35,182 nucleotides of DNA from Actinomycetota bacterium (GTDB lineage Bacteria; Actinomycetota; Actinomycetes; S36-B12; CAIYMF01): NCBI GenBank assembly GCA_947455705.1, contig CANGPO010000023.1, positions 1 through 35,182 of the forward strand. Direction: 5' to 3'. The notes under the pieces were generated by a model. That model saw only the letters and a list, made by a program, of their open reading frames with translations, ran no database searches and had not been told where the DNA came from. This document shows positions 18,178-27,787 of the stretch, one piece after another (position 1 is the stretch's first letter; each line of letters opens with the position of its first letter). Made by a program: the position numbers and the translations under genes.

Positions 18178-18208
18178 ATCACTACGGTGTGCGCCCCAGC
18201 GATGCGAG

Positions 18209-19378
18209 TCAACGCGGCGCGCCGCCAATCACTGCGCTACGAACGATTGACCAGCCTGCATCGCGCCGGCGAATAACACCATCGAGTTCGAGCCGGCTCA
18301 AGCTCACCAACACCTCAGTGGGGGCGAGCCCTGACTCGCGCGCGATCGCATCAGCGCTCATCACTCCACGACTGGGCATCGCATCCAATACCGAGCGGGT
18401 GACGGAGTCGAAGTGATCAAGGTACCCCTGCTGCCCGATCGGCACTGGGGCCAAATCCGTTCCCAACTCCCCCACTGCCTCAATCACTTCAGCGGCATTG
18501 GTGACCAGTAGCGCCCCGTGCCGAAGGATTTGGTGAACCCCACCTGACAGTGCCGATGTGATGGGTCCTGGGGTGCCAAGTACCGGTCGATCTAGGCCAA
18601 GTGCAGCTCGGGCGGTGGCCAATGATCCCGATCGAATCGCGGCCTCGATCACCACGGTCCCACGCGTAATGGCTGCGATGACGCGGTTGCGGACGAGAAA
18701 TCGCGCACGATGCGGCACAGCGCCAGGCGCTACTTCCGAGATAAGGAATCCGTGACTCGCGATCAGCTCAAACATCGACTCATGTCGTGGCGGGTACGCG
18801 ACGTCCACTCCGCAGGCCAGGACTGCAGCGGTGTTGCCATCGGCGGCAAGAGCACCTCGATGTGCAGCCGCATCGATCCCAAATGCACCACCGGATACAA
18901 CTGTCCAACCGTGGCAGGCAAGATCCGAGGCGAACTCACTGGCAATCCGCGCACCGTACGGCGTACAGGCTCGAGCGCCAACGATCGCAACAGATCTCCA
19001 CATGGTCAGACGTAGATCCTGCGAGCCGCGTAGCCATAGTGCCCACGGCGCGGCCATACCCAAGTCATCAAGTTGAGTTGGCCACTCCAGATCTCCAGGG
19101 ATCACCAAGCGCCCACCAAGCAACCGAACTCGTTCAAGATCTGATTCCGGATTCGCTTGGGCCAGGCGGGCAGCCAGCCGCGCATGGAGTTCTGGCATGG
19201 GTTGCGGCAGTGCGATGCGTTCGATCACCCCCAAAGCGCCGTGCTCAGCCACCAACGCAGCAATCTTTGGATCACCTGGCTCAGCCACGGCGGACAACAG
19301 AGCTCGCCGAGTATGTTCGTCAGCCGAGCGCATACGTTCGAGAACATGTGAACCACCGTCGGCATCAACAGTGGCCAT
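18209..19378 (-). CDS. dprA: DNA-processing protein DprA
   Basis: A 389-residue Rossmann-fold protein that binds single-stranded DNA and loads RecA. The core is VAIVGARACTPYGARIASEFA, WTVVSGGAFGIDAAAHRGAL, AVLACGVDVAYPPRHESMFE, LISEVAPGAVPHRARFLVRNRVIAAI and VVIEAAIRSGSLATARAALGLDRPVLGTPG. A C-terminal winged helix of about 60 residues (SRGVMSADAIARESGLAPTEVLVSLSRLELDG) follows. The frame is open upstream into comM. The ATG at 19378 is one base past the comM stop and gives a standard N-terminus, so it is chosen; translational coupling is likely. Confidence 0.93.
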   Translation of the reverse strand: MATVDADGGSHVLERMRSADEHTRRALLSAVAEPGDPKIAALVAEHGALGVIERIALPQPMPELHARLAARLAQANPESDLERVRLLGGRLVIPGDLEWPTQLDDLGMAAPWALWLRGSQDLRLTMWRSVAIVGARACTPYGARIASEFASDLACHGWTVVSGGAFGIDAAAHRGALAADGNTAAVLACGVDVAYPPRHESMFELIASHGFLISEVAPGAVPHRARFLVRNRVIAAITRGTVVIEAAIRSGSLATARAALGLDRPVLGTPGPITSALSGGVHQILRHGALLVTNAAEVIEAVGELGTDLAPVPIGQQGYLDHFDSVTRSVLDAMPSRGVMSADAIARESGLAPTEVLVSLSRLELDGVIRRRDAGWSIVRSAVIGGAPR

Positions 19379-19379
19379 C

Positions 19380-20942
19380 TCAGGCAACCCACGACGTATC
19401 GCCATCGCGATGAGCAAGGGCGGTGTAGACGTCGGCTGACGTCGGTGACGGATGACCGGCCAGATCCGCAACCGTCCATGCCACCTTGGCAACGCGATCC
19501 GCACCACGAGGGGATAGGTGCCCACGCATAAGTGCGCTGTTCAGTGGCTCCGCGGCGGCTGATGACAGTCGGTATTGCCGATGAAGTTCGGGCCCAGGAA
19601 CATCATTGTTCATCGTCCATGGTGCGTCAGCGAATCTATGAGTGGCACGGTCGCGCGCTGCTTTCACCCGGGCAGCAACATCAGCGCTCGACTCAACTCC
19701 CGCTCCCCCATCACGTAAATCAGCAAGGGTTGGCCGCGTCAGCATCACGCGCAGGTCAATGCGATCCATCAACGGGCCGCTCACCCGGGCCAGATACGTC
19801 CTACGTTGAAGTGACGTACATGTACAGCGTGAGGTACCCGCAGCGAGGCCGCTGGAGGCATAGCCACATGGGCAGGGATTCATCGCTAACACCAACTGGA
19901 ATCTGGCTGGTAGTTGAACATGAAATCCGGATCGGTTAATGACGATCACTCCGGACTCCAGTGGCTGACGCAGGGCCTCCAACGTGGCCGGACGAAACTC
20001 AGGTGCCTCGTCAAGAAACAACACCCCACGATGGGCGAGCGACACCATGCCGATGCGCGGGGTCGTTGACCCACCACCAACAAGGGCTGCATAGGTTGCG
20101 GTGTGGTGCGGCGCCTCGAAGGGCGGAGTTGTGACGAGCTCCCCTCTACGAATCGGTCGGCCAGCAACCGAGTGGATCGAGGTGACCTCCAAAGCACTTT
20201 GCTCATCCAAAATTGGCAGTAGTCCTGGTAACCGCTGAGCAAGCAAGGTCTTACCTATGCCGGGCTCACCAACCATCGCGAGGTGATGACCCCCCGCCGC
20301 TGCCAATTCCAAAGCTGCCCGCGCCTCTAGTTGCCCGCGCACATCGACGAGATCAGGCACTGTGACGTTAGGAGGATCGAGCTGCGGTTCCGAGGAATCA
20401 TCGGCCAGTTCGACGTCGGGCGGATCCTCACCACGGGCTAGGGCTACGAGCCCAGCCAACGTCCGGACTCCCACGACGTCGAGCTCTGACACCAGGGCAG
20501 CTTCATGGCGATTAGCCAGCGGCACTATCAATCGTCGGGCACCAACGCGATGAGCGGCGAGGGCAGCAACAAGAGCACCTCTGATGGGGCGCAACCGACC
20601 GTCCAGTCCGAGCTCACCAACGATGACCCATTCGGCGACGACCTCACGTGGGATCTGACCGCTAGCCGCCAGGAGTGCAGCAGCAATCGATGCATCGAGA
20701 GTGGGACCCTTCTTCGGTAATTCGGCCGGCGATAACCCAACGGTGTTCTTCGGGCCAGGCCACTCAAGGCCGCTATTGAGAAATGCAGATCGACATCGAT
20801 CCCGCGCCTCCCCCACGAGTTTGTCGGCAAGGCCCACCACTGAAAATCCCGAAACACCGATGGAAACGTGTGCCTCGACATCCACAACGCAGCCTTCAAC
20901 ACCCAGCAGGACCACACCACGAGTGCGAGCTATACCCGTCAT
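19380..20942 (-). CDS. comM: ComM/YifB family Mg-chelatase-like AAA+ ATPase
   Basis: A 520-residue AAA+ protein. The N-terminal Lon-protease-like fold has VEAHVSIGVSGFSVVGLADKLVGEARDR and NLSPAELPKKGP-type sequence (here VGLSPAELPKKG). The Walker A is MVGEPGIGKTLLAQRLPGLLP, Walker B is GVLFLDEAPEF. The CPCGY/CTCT cysteines between them fit the family's zinc-like insert, followed by VSGPLMDRIDLRV. In Vibrio ComM is a branch-migration helicase used in transformation; in other bacteria the role is less clear. The gene order comM-dprA is conserved. A small inverted repeat (20945-20960) precedes the start. Confidence 0.93.
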   Translation of the reverse strand: MTGIARTRGVVLLGVEGCVVDVEAHVSIGVSGFSVVGLADKLVGEARDRCRSAFLNSGLEWPGPKNTVGLSPAELPKKGPTLDASIAAALLAASGQIPREVVAEWVIVGELGLDGRLRPIRGALVAALAAHRVGARRLIVPLANRHEAALVSELDVVGVRTLAGLVALARGEDPPDVELADDSSEPQLDPPNVTVPDLVDVRGQLEARAALELAAAGGHHLAMVGEPGIGKTLLAQRLPGLLPILDEQSALEVTSIHSVAGRPIRRGELVTTPPFEAPHHTATYAALVGGGSTTPRIGMVSLAHRGVLFLDEAPEFRPATLEALRQPLESGVIVINRSGFHVQLPARFQLVLAMNPCPCGYASSGLAAGTSRCTCTSLQRRTYLARVSGPLMDRIDLRVMLTRPTLADLRDGGAGVESSADVAARVKAARDRATHRFADAPWTMNNDVPGPELHRQYRLSSAAAEPLNSALMRGHLSPRGADRVAKVAWTVADLAGHPSPTSADVYTALAHRDGDTSWVA

Positions 20943-21002
20943 GTGAGGTCACCCGACCTCTGTAACGCTGTGCATGAGCCTGTGTATCGGCTCAGAAAAC
21001 CA

Positions 21003-21428
21003 CTAGTGCAGATCACGAATATGCTCCACCTTCGTCGGCCCCTGAGCTGGTCGCATCACACTGATCACGTCAATGCGCACCCGCGAGGGGCGGACGGCGC
21101 GCGCACGTATCCATGCCGCACCCAGCCGTTCGAGTCGATGCAGTTTTGCTTCGGTGACGGCATCAAATGGTGACCCATAGCGCGATGAGCTACGGGTCTT
21201 CACTTCACAGATGACCAATGTGTTGCCATCTCTGGCCACGACATCGATCTCTCCAATCGCGCATCGCCAATTGCGATCCAGGATGGTCATACCGTCATCG
21301 CGTAGATGACGGGTGGCTACCGCTTCACCAAATCGACCGAGAACACCTTTGCGCTCGGCTACTGACGATCGATCGGATCCGGCTGTTTGCACTCTGGCGT
21401 CGGGGACTTCTACATGGGAGTTCTGCAC
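21003..21428 (-). CDS. YraN family (UPF0102) putative nuclease
   Basis: A 141-residue protein of the UPF0102 family, related to Holliday-junction resolvases by fold. [12 protein letters not shown], then [28 protein letters not shown], carry the expected Glu-Asp-Glu-x-Lys catalytic pattern. The C-terminal VRIDVISVM strand is typical. The start is taken at GTG 21428, which gives about 30 residues before the core; a later start is possible as no good ribosome-binding site is visible. Its function is not firmly known. It lies between rnhB and comM. Confidence 0.88.
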   Translation of the reverse strand: MQNSHVEVPDARVQTAGSDRSSVAERKGVLGRFGEAVATRHLRDDGMTILDRNWRCAIGEIDVVARDGNTLVICEVKTRSSSRYGSPFDAVTEAKLHRLERLGAAWIRARAVRPSRVRIDVISVMRPAQGPTKVEHIRDLH

Positions 21429-21469
21429 GCGCCAAGGGTGCGCCCTGACGCGGTTTCAGCACGCGATCC

Positions 21470-22189
21470 TCAGTTAACTGTGTGTACGACTTTCGAGTCA
21501 GTGAGGTCTGTGGACGGATCAGGAATCGACCAACTGCGACGGTGCTGATCACATGGGCCGTGCACTCGAAGTGCAGCCAGATGTTCAGGTGCGGAGTAAC
21601 CCTTATTCTCCGCCCAGCCGTACTGCGGATACTCGTTGGCAAGCTCGACCATTAACGCATCACGGGTGGTCTTAGCCAAGACGGACGCTGCTGCCACACC
21701 AGCGCACGTCATATCCGCTTTCACTCGAGTCGTGACCGGTACCGGCTCCGTCCACGCATCGAGGTCGGTGAGCATTCCCGACTCGTCAAACAGTGCCGGC
21801 TCAGGCTTGGAGATCCAGTCGTAGCTGCCATCGAGCAGAACATGATCCGGTCGGTTGGACAACTGCGCGAAGGCCCGCTCCCCCGCACATCGCATCGCAC
21901 GCATGAGTCCGATCGCATCGATCTCGTTCGCAGTTGCGTGTGCGACCGCCCATTCTGGCGCCCATTTACGAAGTTTGGGCGCGAGCCGATTACGTGCACT
22001 GGCTGAGAGCAACTTCGAGTCACGCACACCAGTGGGGGCTGTTGGCGTCGTGAGATCGATGACGACGACCCCAACGGTGACCGGCCCACCGAGTGCGCCC
22101 CTACCGACCTCGTCGACGCAGGCCAGCCAGCGCGCACCCGTCGTGCGCAGTAGTTCACGCTCAAATCGAAGGGTTGGCGCTGCGCTCAT
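21470..22189 (-). CDS. rnhB: Ribonuclease HII
   Basis: A 239-residue RNase HII that removes ribonucleotides from DNA. The catalytic carboxylates are visible: Asp26-Glu27 in [14 protein letters not shown], an Asp in VLLDGSYD and an Asp in [23 protein letters not shown]. The C-terminal [28 protein letters not shown] segment is also typical. The start ATG overlaps the stop of the upstream NUDIX gene by four bases (ATGA). Confidence 0.95.
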   Translation of the reverse strand: MSAAPTLRFERELLRTTGARWLACVDEVGRGALGGPVTVGVVVIDLTTPTAPTGVRDSKLLSASARNRLAPKLRKWAPEWAVAHATANEIDAIGLMRAMRCAGERAFAQLSNRPDHVLLDGSYDWISKPEPALFDESGMLTDLDAWTEPVPVTTRVKADMTCAGVAAASVLAKTTRDALMVELANEYPQYGWAENKGYSAPEHLAALRVHGPCDQHRRSWSIPDPSTDLTDSKVVHTVN

Positions 22190-22692
22190 GGAAGCACCTC
22201 GCCGCCAACGTCGATGGGCATACGTGGAGCACCATCGCGCAGTAGCTCTTCCAGCCGCTGCGGTAGGTCGGGAGGTGCAAGTAGGTCACGGGTCTGTACA
22301 TCACGCAGCGCAGCTACGTCGAACCAGGCAAATCCGGTTACCCACTCGCGTTCGTAGTCAGCCATATTCACAAATGACGGCTCGAACTCGTCACCGACCA
22401 TGGCTACGAAGTACCGCTCCGATTGCTCATAAGGCACGTGGTCGTACGAGAACCGACTTAGCCGATTCCAGACATGCGGACCAAGCTCGATCTGCACACC
22501 AATCTCTTCGCCGAATTCCCGAATGGCGGCCTGCTGCGCGTTTTCACCCGCTTCGATCCCACCGCCTGGTGCATGCCAGATGGCGAAGTCGGGTCGAGCC
22601 GGATCGTGTCCGCGAAGCAGGAGAAGTCTGCCTCGCGCAGAAATTGCAAGCACCCGCGCACATTCGCGCGTGATGCGTTGCACTTCATCCAT
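22186..22692 (-). CDS. NUDIX hydrolase
   Basis: A 168-residue NUDIX protein. The box at residues about 44-66 is complete: [23 protein letters not shown]. The region before it ([22 protein letters not shown]) resembles proteins acting on small nucleoside diphosphate derivatives, but the substrate cannot be named. The protein is translationally coupled to rnhB (four-base overlap). A second NUDIX gene is 43 bp upstream, but the two are not close in sequence outside the box. Confidence 0.9.
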   Translation of the reverse strand: MDEVQRITRECARVLAISARGRLLLLRGHDPARPDFAIWHAPGGGIEAGENAQQAAIREFGEEIGVQIELGPHVWNRLSRFSYDHVPYEQSERYFVAMVGDEFEPSFVNMADYEREWVTGFAWFDVAALRDVQTRDLLAPPDLPQRLEELLRDGAPRMPIDVGGEVLP

Positions 22693-22735
22693 GCAATGAC
22701 TCTATTCCCAGAGCTCTGTATCCAGAGGTCGACGT

Positions 22736-23251
22736 CTAATTCCAGTGGTCGAAGGGTTCGTGAATCACCGAACCGGCCAAGAAGCCCGGCAACTCCTGAC
22801 TAAGGCGACCAGGGAAGAACCGGGTGTCATCTGCGTCCACGAGTTCGTCGATTGGCCACCAGCGATAGCCGATGTACTCCTGGAGTTCCTGCTCGGTTTG
22901 ACCAGAGCGGACGATGCCCGGAGCTGACGCGGCAACGTCCACGCGAACAACCACCTCATGCTGCCACGTGCGAAGGTGTCGACGAACGTACGTCGAATCT
23001 CGGAACCACGTTGGGGCAGCGACCTGTTCAAGATCGATGGCGATACCCGTTTCTTCGAACACTTCACGAACAGCGGTCTGCGCGTAACTCTCACCCGGAT
23101 CCATGCCACCGCCGGGAAGTTCCCACCATTCACCGAGTTCAGGCATGTGCGGGTCGACGGTGTGGAACAGCAATATGCGTCCGTCGACATCCATCAGGAC
23201 AACGCGAACGCTTGTCCGCTCCACATCGAAGCTCGGCCATGGGGTGACCAC
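22736..23251 (-). CDS. NUDIX hydrolase
   Basis: A 171-residue NUDIX protein with the box at residues about 48-70: GGGMDPGESYAQTAVREVFEETGI. The strand before it (RILLFHTVDP) and the later YRWWPIDELVDADDTRFFPGRL are usual for the ADP-ribose/(d)NTP-type superfamily. The start is a GTG, five bases beyond the lepB stop. The substrate is unknown. Its location behind two signal peptidase genes is conserved in Actinobacteria. Confidence 0.9.
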   Translation of the reverse strand: MVTPWPSFDVERTSVRVVLMDVDGRILLFHTVDPHMPELGEWWELPGGGMDPGESYAQTAVREVFEETGIAIDLEQVAAPTWFRDSTYVRRHLRTWQHEVVVRVDVAASAPGIVRSGQTEQELQEYIGYRWWPIDELVDADDTRFFPGRLSQELPGFLAGSVIHEPFDHWN

Positions 23252-23256
23252 GATGA

Positions 23257-24027
23257 TTACGACTCAGACGGGCTTGGCTCGGCCTCATCAGAGGATGCTG
23301 GTGAAGCCGAGGGTGTCGGTTGATTATTGAGAGCCGGGTTCGTGAACAAGTCTGGAATCGGCTCACCGCTCCAACTTGAGATTGGCCAAATCACGTAGGC
23401 AACTCGACCAACAATGTTGGCCAAGGGCACAGTGCCACTCTCCTCGTCGAGATGGAAGCGCGAATCAGATGAGTCTCCCCGATTGTCACCCATGACAAAA
23501 ACCCGTCCCTGAGGAACGGTGATGTTGAACTGCACTTGGTCGGTCGAGCCCGGCGGCTTGAGATACGGCTCGACGAGCGACACCCCATTGAGAGTGATGC
23601 GGCCATCCGTATCGCAGCACACGACGTTGTCTCCACCGATACCGATCACGCGCTTCACGAGGTCTTTACCAGTGTCAGACGGCAGGAGGCCGATCCACAT
23701 AAGGCCATTGCGCATGATGCCAGCAATACCCGACGCAGGCTCTGGCTCAGGCAGCCAATTCGACGGATCGCTGAAGACGACGATCTCTCCGCGCTGAACT
23801 TCTCCGAAGTGGTTACTGAGCTTCGAGACCAGGATGCGATCTTGGATCTGAAGAGTGTTTTCCATGGAACCCGATGGCACGAAGAAAGCCTGGGCCAAGA
23901 ACGTTCGCACAAAGAAGGAAAGCAGCAGAGCCACTACGACGATAATGAAAAGCTCACGACCCAGTGATGGCTCAGAGTGCTCTTTACGTCGATCAGCGAC
24001 GCGATCTTGCGGGTTGGTCTCGGTCAC
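23257..24027 (-). CDS. lepB: Signal peptidase I (second copy)
   Basis: A 256-residue type I signal peptidase. A cytoplasmic N-terminus is followed by one membrane segment (residues about 25-45, FIIVVVALLLSFFVRTFL). Catalytic Ser54 lies in VPSGSM and Lys125 in DLVKRVIGIGG. The late box VFVMGDNRGDSSDSRFH is intact. The C-terminal tail is Pro/Ser/Glu rich. It overlaps the preceding signal peptidase gene by four bases (GTGA). Confidence 0.95.
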   Translation of the reverse strand: MTETNPQDRVADRRKEHSEPSLGRELFIIVVVALLLSFFVRTFLAQAFFVPSGSMENTLQIQDRILVSKLSNHFGEVQRGEIVVFSDPSNWLPEPEPASGIAGIMRNGLMWIGLLPSDTGKDLVKRVIGIGGDNVVCCDTDGRITLNGVSLVEPYLKPPGSTDQVQFNITVPQGRVFVMGDNRGDSSDSRFHLDEESGTVPLANIVGRVAYVIWPISSWSGEPIPDLFTNPALNNQPTPSASPASSDEAEPSPSES

Positions 24028-24794
24028 GTGCCAGACCGCGCTAGCGCTGGCTGAGTGTACGTCTCCGGGATCGGCAAGATCTGCGCATGCTTTAAGGGCC
24101 AGACGATCACAAATGCACGCCCAATCACTCGGTCAACGGGGACGAAACCACCACCGGGATCACCAAGGTGCGCGCGCGAGTCGCTGCTCGCACCACGATG
24201 GTCTCCCATGACGAATAGTTTCCCATCTGGAACGGTGATGTCGAAGGGCACATCGCTCGGCGCGTTGCCGGGAAAGAGTTCTGCAGTCTCGTTGAGCGGA
24301 ACCCCGTTAACCGTCACTCGACCTTGTGCGTCACAGCACACCACATGATCGCCACCAACTCCGATGACGCGCTTAACGAAATCACGCTCGTCGGGCGCGG
24401 CCAGACCAATGAGTTGACCCATCCATGACATCGCCCGCTGAATCGGATTACCGGGCTCAACCACAGTGAACTCGGGAGCGAAGGAGTCCAATCCGTCGAA
24501 CACCACGATGTCACCGCGCTCGATCGGGCGGGTGTGATACACCGCCTTGTTCACCAGCACGCGATCCCCAACAGCCAACGTGTTTTCCATCGATCCCGAG
24601 GGGATGAAGAACGCTTGGAATAGGAACGTCTTCACCAGAAAGGCGAGAACGAACGCCAGGATGAGCAAGAACGGGAACTCGCGCCAGAAAGACTTCGTGG
24701 AACGGGACTTTTCGGGCTCTGGGCGCGCGTGGCTGCCGTTTGTGGTCACTTGTGACGGCACCGCCATCTCGTCCGCCCCCAGTAAATTCGCCAT
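24024..24794 (-). CDS. lepB: Signal peptidase I (first copy)
   Basis: A 256-residue type I signal peptidase that removes signal peptides outside the membrane. A cytoplasmic N-terminus of about 40 residues is followed by a membrane segment (FPFLLILAFVLAFLVKTFL). Catalytic Ser68 lies in IPSGSM and Lys141 in DFVKRVIGVGG. VFVMGDHRGASSDSRAH is intact. An AGGA precedes the ATG. The two lepB genes are tandem, diverged paralogues (the boxes are shared, the tails and mid-regions are not). Streptomyces has several at this locus. Confidence 0.95.
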   Translation of the reverse strand: MANLLGADEMAVPSQVTTNGSHARPEPEKSRSTKSFWREFPFLLILAFVLAFLVKTFLFQAFFIPSGSMENTLAVGDRVLVNKAVYHTRPIERGDIVVFDGLDSFAPEFTVVEPGNPIQRAMSWMGQLIGLAAPDERDFVKRVIGVGGDHVVCCDAQGRVTVNGVPLNETAELFPGNAPSDVPFDITVPDGKLFVMGDHRGASSDSRAHLGDPGGGFVPVDRVIGRAFVIVWPLKHAQILPIPETYTQPALARSGT

Positions 24795-24929
24795 GGTCCT
24801 ACGAGACTAACCGCCCGACGACGGTTTTAGCACCGCCGCCGAACCCCCAAAACCACGATTCGACACCCCTAAATAGAGGGCACCCAACCGAAGATCGTCA
24901 GCCGCGCCGCAATGAACCGGCGCAACCAA

Positions 24930-25286
24930 CTACTTGGTGACGTTGTCGCGCTTCTCGCGGATCTTGGCCTTCTTACCGCGCAGGTCGCGCAGGTAGTACA
25001 GCTTGGCGCGACGAACATCACCGCGGGTCACAAGCTCGATCTTCTCAACGATGGGAGTGTGAACGGGGAACGTACGCTCAACGCCGACACCGAAGCTGAC
25101 CTTGCGAACGGTGAAGGTCTCGCGAACTCCGCCGCCCTGACGACGAATGACGACGCCCTGGAAGATCTGGATACGCGAACGGTTACCTTCAACGACCTTG
25201 ACGTGCACCTTGAGGGTGTCGCCTGGGCGGAAGTCAGGGATGTCGCTCTTGAGCGACGCTGCATCGACGAGATCGAGCGTATTCAT
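24930..25286 (-). CDS. rplS: 50S ribosomal protein L19
   Basis: A 118-residue L19. It starts [40 protein letters not shown], then [23 protein letters not shown] and [32 protein letters not shown]. The frame opens further upstream (25367). GAGGAG is five bases before the second of two adjacent ATGs, at 25286, so that start is chosen; the first, at 25289, is too close. About 135 bases separate it from lepB, with only a weak 6-bp stem. Confidence 0.97.
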   Translation of the reverse strand: MNTLDLVDAASLKSDIPDFRPGDTLKVHVKVVEGNRSRIQIFQGVVIRRQGGGVRETFTVRKVSFGVGVERTFPVHTPIVEKIELVTRGDVRRAKLYYLRDLRGKKAKIREKRDNVTK

Positions 25287-25496
25287 CATTACTCCTCGTG
25301 AGGGCCACAGGTCACCCACGTACATGGTGTTGGAAAGATCGGAATAGAACTGTGTTCGCCGACTCACCGAGCCGAGGACGTTAACCCCCCTGTGGCAGGG
25401 TCACACGCTCGAACTCCCCAAGTGTGCCATAGGCCGGTAGTGAGCATGAAATCGAGTCATGTCAGCCGTCAACCGGCCCGGGTGACTCGAACACCA

Positions 25497-26198
25497 CTAC
25501 GGCGCGCGTAAATCTGGACGGAACTGCGCCGTGCGGGCCTCGGCTTGTTCACGACGCCACGCCGCGATGCGACCGTGATCCCCAGATAGCAGGATGTCGG
25601 GGACCTCTAGGCCCCGCCAGGTGGGCGGCTTTGTGTAGATCGGCCCTTCAAGAAGTGACTCCATCGCGCCAGGTGCGAATGAGTCGTCGACGACGCTTTG
25701 CGGGTTACCCAGCACCCCTGGCAGCAATCGCGCAGCTGCTTCGATCATGACCAGCGCTGCAACCTCGCCCCCGGCCAAGACGTAGTCACCGATGCTGACC
25801 TCATCGATGCGGGTCTGCGCAGCGAAATGGCTGGCCACTCGAGAGTCGATTCCTTCGTAGCGACCACAGGCGAAGATGAGCCACTCGTCGTCGGCGAATT
25901 CCTGGGCAACAGCCTGATCAAATGGTCTGCCGCTCGGAGTGGGCACGACTAGCCGGGGCTTGGACTGTGCACCATCGAGGATCGAGTCAAGGGCCTCGCC
26001 CCACGGCTCCGGCTTCATCACCATGCCCGGCCCACCGCCATAGGGGGTGTCATCCACAGTGCGATGTCGGTCATGGGTGAAGTCGCGGAGATCGTGAATC
26101 CGCACATCCAACGTGCCTGCAGCAATCGCCTTGCCCACAAGCGATACCTCAAGCGGGGCGAGGTAATCGGGGAAAATGGTGACGACGTCGATACGCAT
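25497..26198 (-). CDS. trmD: tRNA (guanine-N1-)-methyltransferase
   Basis: A 233-residue SPOUT methyltransferase that makes m1G37 in tRNAs. TrmD signatures are [46 protein letters not shown] and the knot [29 protein letters not shown]. The C-terminal [17 protein letters not shown] is standard. Its start is two bases after the rimM stop. About 210 bases follow before the rplS start. Confidence 0.97.
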   Translation of the reverse strand: MRIDVVTIFPDYLAPLEVSLVGKAIAAGTLDVRIHDLRDFTHDRHRTVDDTPYGGGPGMVMKPEPWGEALDSILDGAQSKPRLVVPTPSGRPFDQAVAQEFADDEWLIFACGRYEGIDSRVASHFAAQTRIDEVSIGDYVLAGGEVAALVMIEAAARLLPGVLGNPQSVVDDSFAPGAMESLLEGPIYTKPPTWRGLEVPDILLSGDHGRIAAWRREQAEARTAQFRPDLRAP

Positions 26199-26200
26199 GA

Positions 26201-26743
26201 CTACTCGTTGGATTCTGGTGCCGGCTCAGGATCGTCAAGCTCAAGCAAACCAGGCGGTGGGGTCACGACCACGCACCCGCCCGGAACATCAATCGTGGGA
26301 ACGAACTCGGTGACGAAAGGTACAAGAACCTCGCGGCTATCCGGACGAATAATCGACAGCAGATCCTGCGACGGAAGATGCACCACATCAACAACCTCGC
26401 CAAGGGGTGAGCCATCGGCTAACTGGGCGCGTAGACCAATCAGTTGGTGGTCGTAGAACTCGTCAGGATCCTGCGGGGCATCGTCATCATCGACAGTCGC
26501 TGACAGGATCACATCACGTAAGGCTTCAGCCGCGTTGCGGTCAACAACCCCCTCGAGGGCCAGAAGCATTCGACCTTGGTGCCATCGAACTGCGGCGACG
26601 GTGAGTGGACCGCGTGCCGCGGGGTCAGTAATTAAAACAGCGCCGGGCGCATACCGGTCGTCTGGTGAATCGGTGCGGACCTCAACGGTCACTTCCCCAC
26701 GGATTCCGTGGGGACGACCGATCCGACCGATGACGACCTGCAT
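26201..26743 (-). CDS. rimM: 16S rRNA processing protein RimM
   Basis: A 180-residue ribosome-maturation factor for the 30S head, working with S19. The N-terminal barrel has [20 protein letters not shown], then [24 protein letters not shown]. The PRC-barrel has [26 protein letters not shown] and a hydrophobic end with [18 protein letters not shown]. It sits between khpA and trmD in the conserved operon. Confidence 0.95.
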   Translation of the reverse strand: MQVVIGRIGRPHGIRGEVTVEVRTDSPDDRYAPGAVLITDPAARGPLTVAAVRWHQGRMLLALEGVVDRNAAEALRDVILSATVDDDDAPQDPDEFYDHQLIGLRAQLADGSPLGEVVDVVHLPSQDLLSIIRPDSREVLVPFVTEFVPTIDVPGGCVVVTPPPGLLELDDPEPAPESNE

Positions 26744-26764
26744 GGTGCGCCCGGCGCTTAACAG

Positions 26765-27004
26765 TTAGCGTTCGCCGACGTCGAGGAAGTCGATACGTAC
26801 ACCCTTGCCATCAGCCAGAGCTCCGACGACGGTGCGCAGGGAAGTAGCGGTGCGTCCGCTCTTACCGATCACGCGACCCATATCTTCGGGGTTTACTCGG
26901 ACTTCAAGACTCGGACCACGACGACCTGTCCGCTGGCGTACCTCAACATCCTCAGGGTGATCAACGATCCCCTTGACGAGGTGTTCGAGTGCGTCTTCTA
27001 GCAC
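26765..27004 (-). CDS. khpA: KH-domain RNA-binding protein KhpA
   Basis: A 79-residue single KH-domain protein. The RNA-binding GXXG loop is GKSG in MGRVIGKSGRTATSLRTVV. LEDALEHLVKGIVDHPEDVEV is the typical N-terminus. In Gram-positives it pairs with KhpB to bind RNA and affect cell elongation. It starts with GTG one base after the rpsP stop. Confidence 0.95.
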   Translation of the reverse strand: MLEDALEHLVKGIVDHPEDVEVRQRTGRRGPSLEVRVNPEDMGRVIGKSGRTATSLRTVVGALADGKGVRIDFLDVGER

Positions 27005-27005
27005 G

Positions 27006-27596
27006 TCAGGCCTCGGTCGACTCTTCTGCTACCTCGGCGACAGCCTCAGCAGCATCCGATGCCTCAGCAGCGGCCTCTTCGACGACGGCTTCAGCGGCTT
27101 CTGGTGCGTCAGCGACAACCTCGGCAGCGCCCTCTTCGACGACAGCTTCAGCGGCTTCTGGTGCGTCAGCGACAACCTCGGCCACCACCTCTTCGGCCTT
27201 GGGCTCAGCAGCAGCCTTCTTCTTGGGGGTTGTTGCTTCTTTGACGGGCTCGTTCGCGGCCTCAAGTGCGGCGGCCTCAAAGACCGTCTTCTTGTCAACC
27301 TTGGCGGGGGCAACGCGCAGCGTGCCCTCCTGACCAGGCAGGCCCTTGAACTTCTGCCAATCGCCCGTGACCTTGAGAATGGCGGTAACAGCCTCGGTCG
27401 GCTGTGCGCCAACGCTGAGCCAGTACTGGGCCCGCTCGGAGTCGACGCGAATCAGGCTCGGCTCCTCCTTGGGCTGGTAGATGCCGATCTCTTCAATGGC
27501 ACGGCCGTCACGCTTGGTGCGTGCGTCGGCGATGACAATGCGGTACTGCGGGTTGCGCATCTTGCCCATGCGCTTGAGCTTGATCTTGACAGCCAC
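27006..27596 (-). CDS. rpsP: 30S ribosomal protein S16 with a long acidic tail
   Basis: A 196-residue protein; bacterial S16 is usually about 80-150. The core (residues 1-95) is typical: [51 protein letters not shown] and the closing hydrophobic strand. Residues about 110-196 are an Ala/Glu/Val tail with a Lys-rich start ([15 protein letters not shown]) and a 19-residue unit repeated twice. The start is a GTG, with GAGGAG rather far upstream (about 11 bases). Tails of this kind on S16 occur in other Actinobacteria, but the internal repeat is notable. Confidence 0.95.
   Translation of the reverse strand: MAVKIKLKRMGKMRNPQYRIVIADARTKRDGRAIEEIGIYQPKEEPSLIRVDSERAQYWLSVGAQPTEAVTAILKVTGDWQKFKGLPGQEGTLRVAPAKVDKKTVFEAAALEAANEPVKEATTPKKKAAAEPKAEEVVAEVVADAPEAAEAVVEEGAAEVVADAPEAAEAVVEEAAAEASDAAEAVAEVAEESTEA
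27074..27183. repeat. 57-bp tandem repeat within the rpsP tail
   Basis: Two copies starting at 27074 and 27131, differing at few positions over more than 50 bases. They encode the 19-residue repeat ([17 protein letters not shown] and neighbours). The period is a multiple of three, so copy-number change would keep the frame. Confidence 0.85.
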
Positions 27597-27787
27597 GGGG
27601 TGGACTTCTCCTCGAGATAAGTGGGTGGATGCATATCGTTCGCGTGGGGTGCGACGACCATGCTTCCGATGACCTCATTCACTGCGGACCGGTTAGAGGG
27701 CCGCCCACGATGACGAGATAACCCGCCTATCGTGCCAGATGACCGCCCCTAGCACTAAATCGCGGTCCGATTTTGTGCAGATTACGG

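Noticed and set aside
20945-20960. GAGGTC/GACCTC inverted repeat just upstream of comM
   Set aside because: Six-base arms are likely by chance in this base composition, and no regulator nearby is a candidate.
24904-24923. Six-base inverted repeat downstream of rplS as a terminator
   Set aside because: The stem is short and the loop is eight bases. Nothing else supports termination here.
27074-27183. Tandem repeat as a possible CRISPR array
   Set aside because: Only two adjacent copies, no spacers, and it lies in frame within rpsP.
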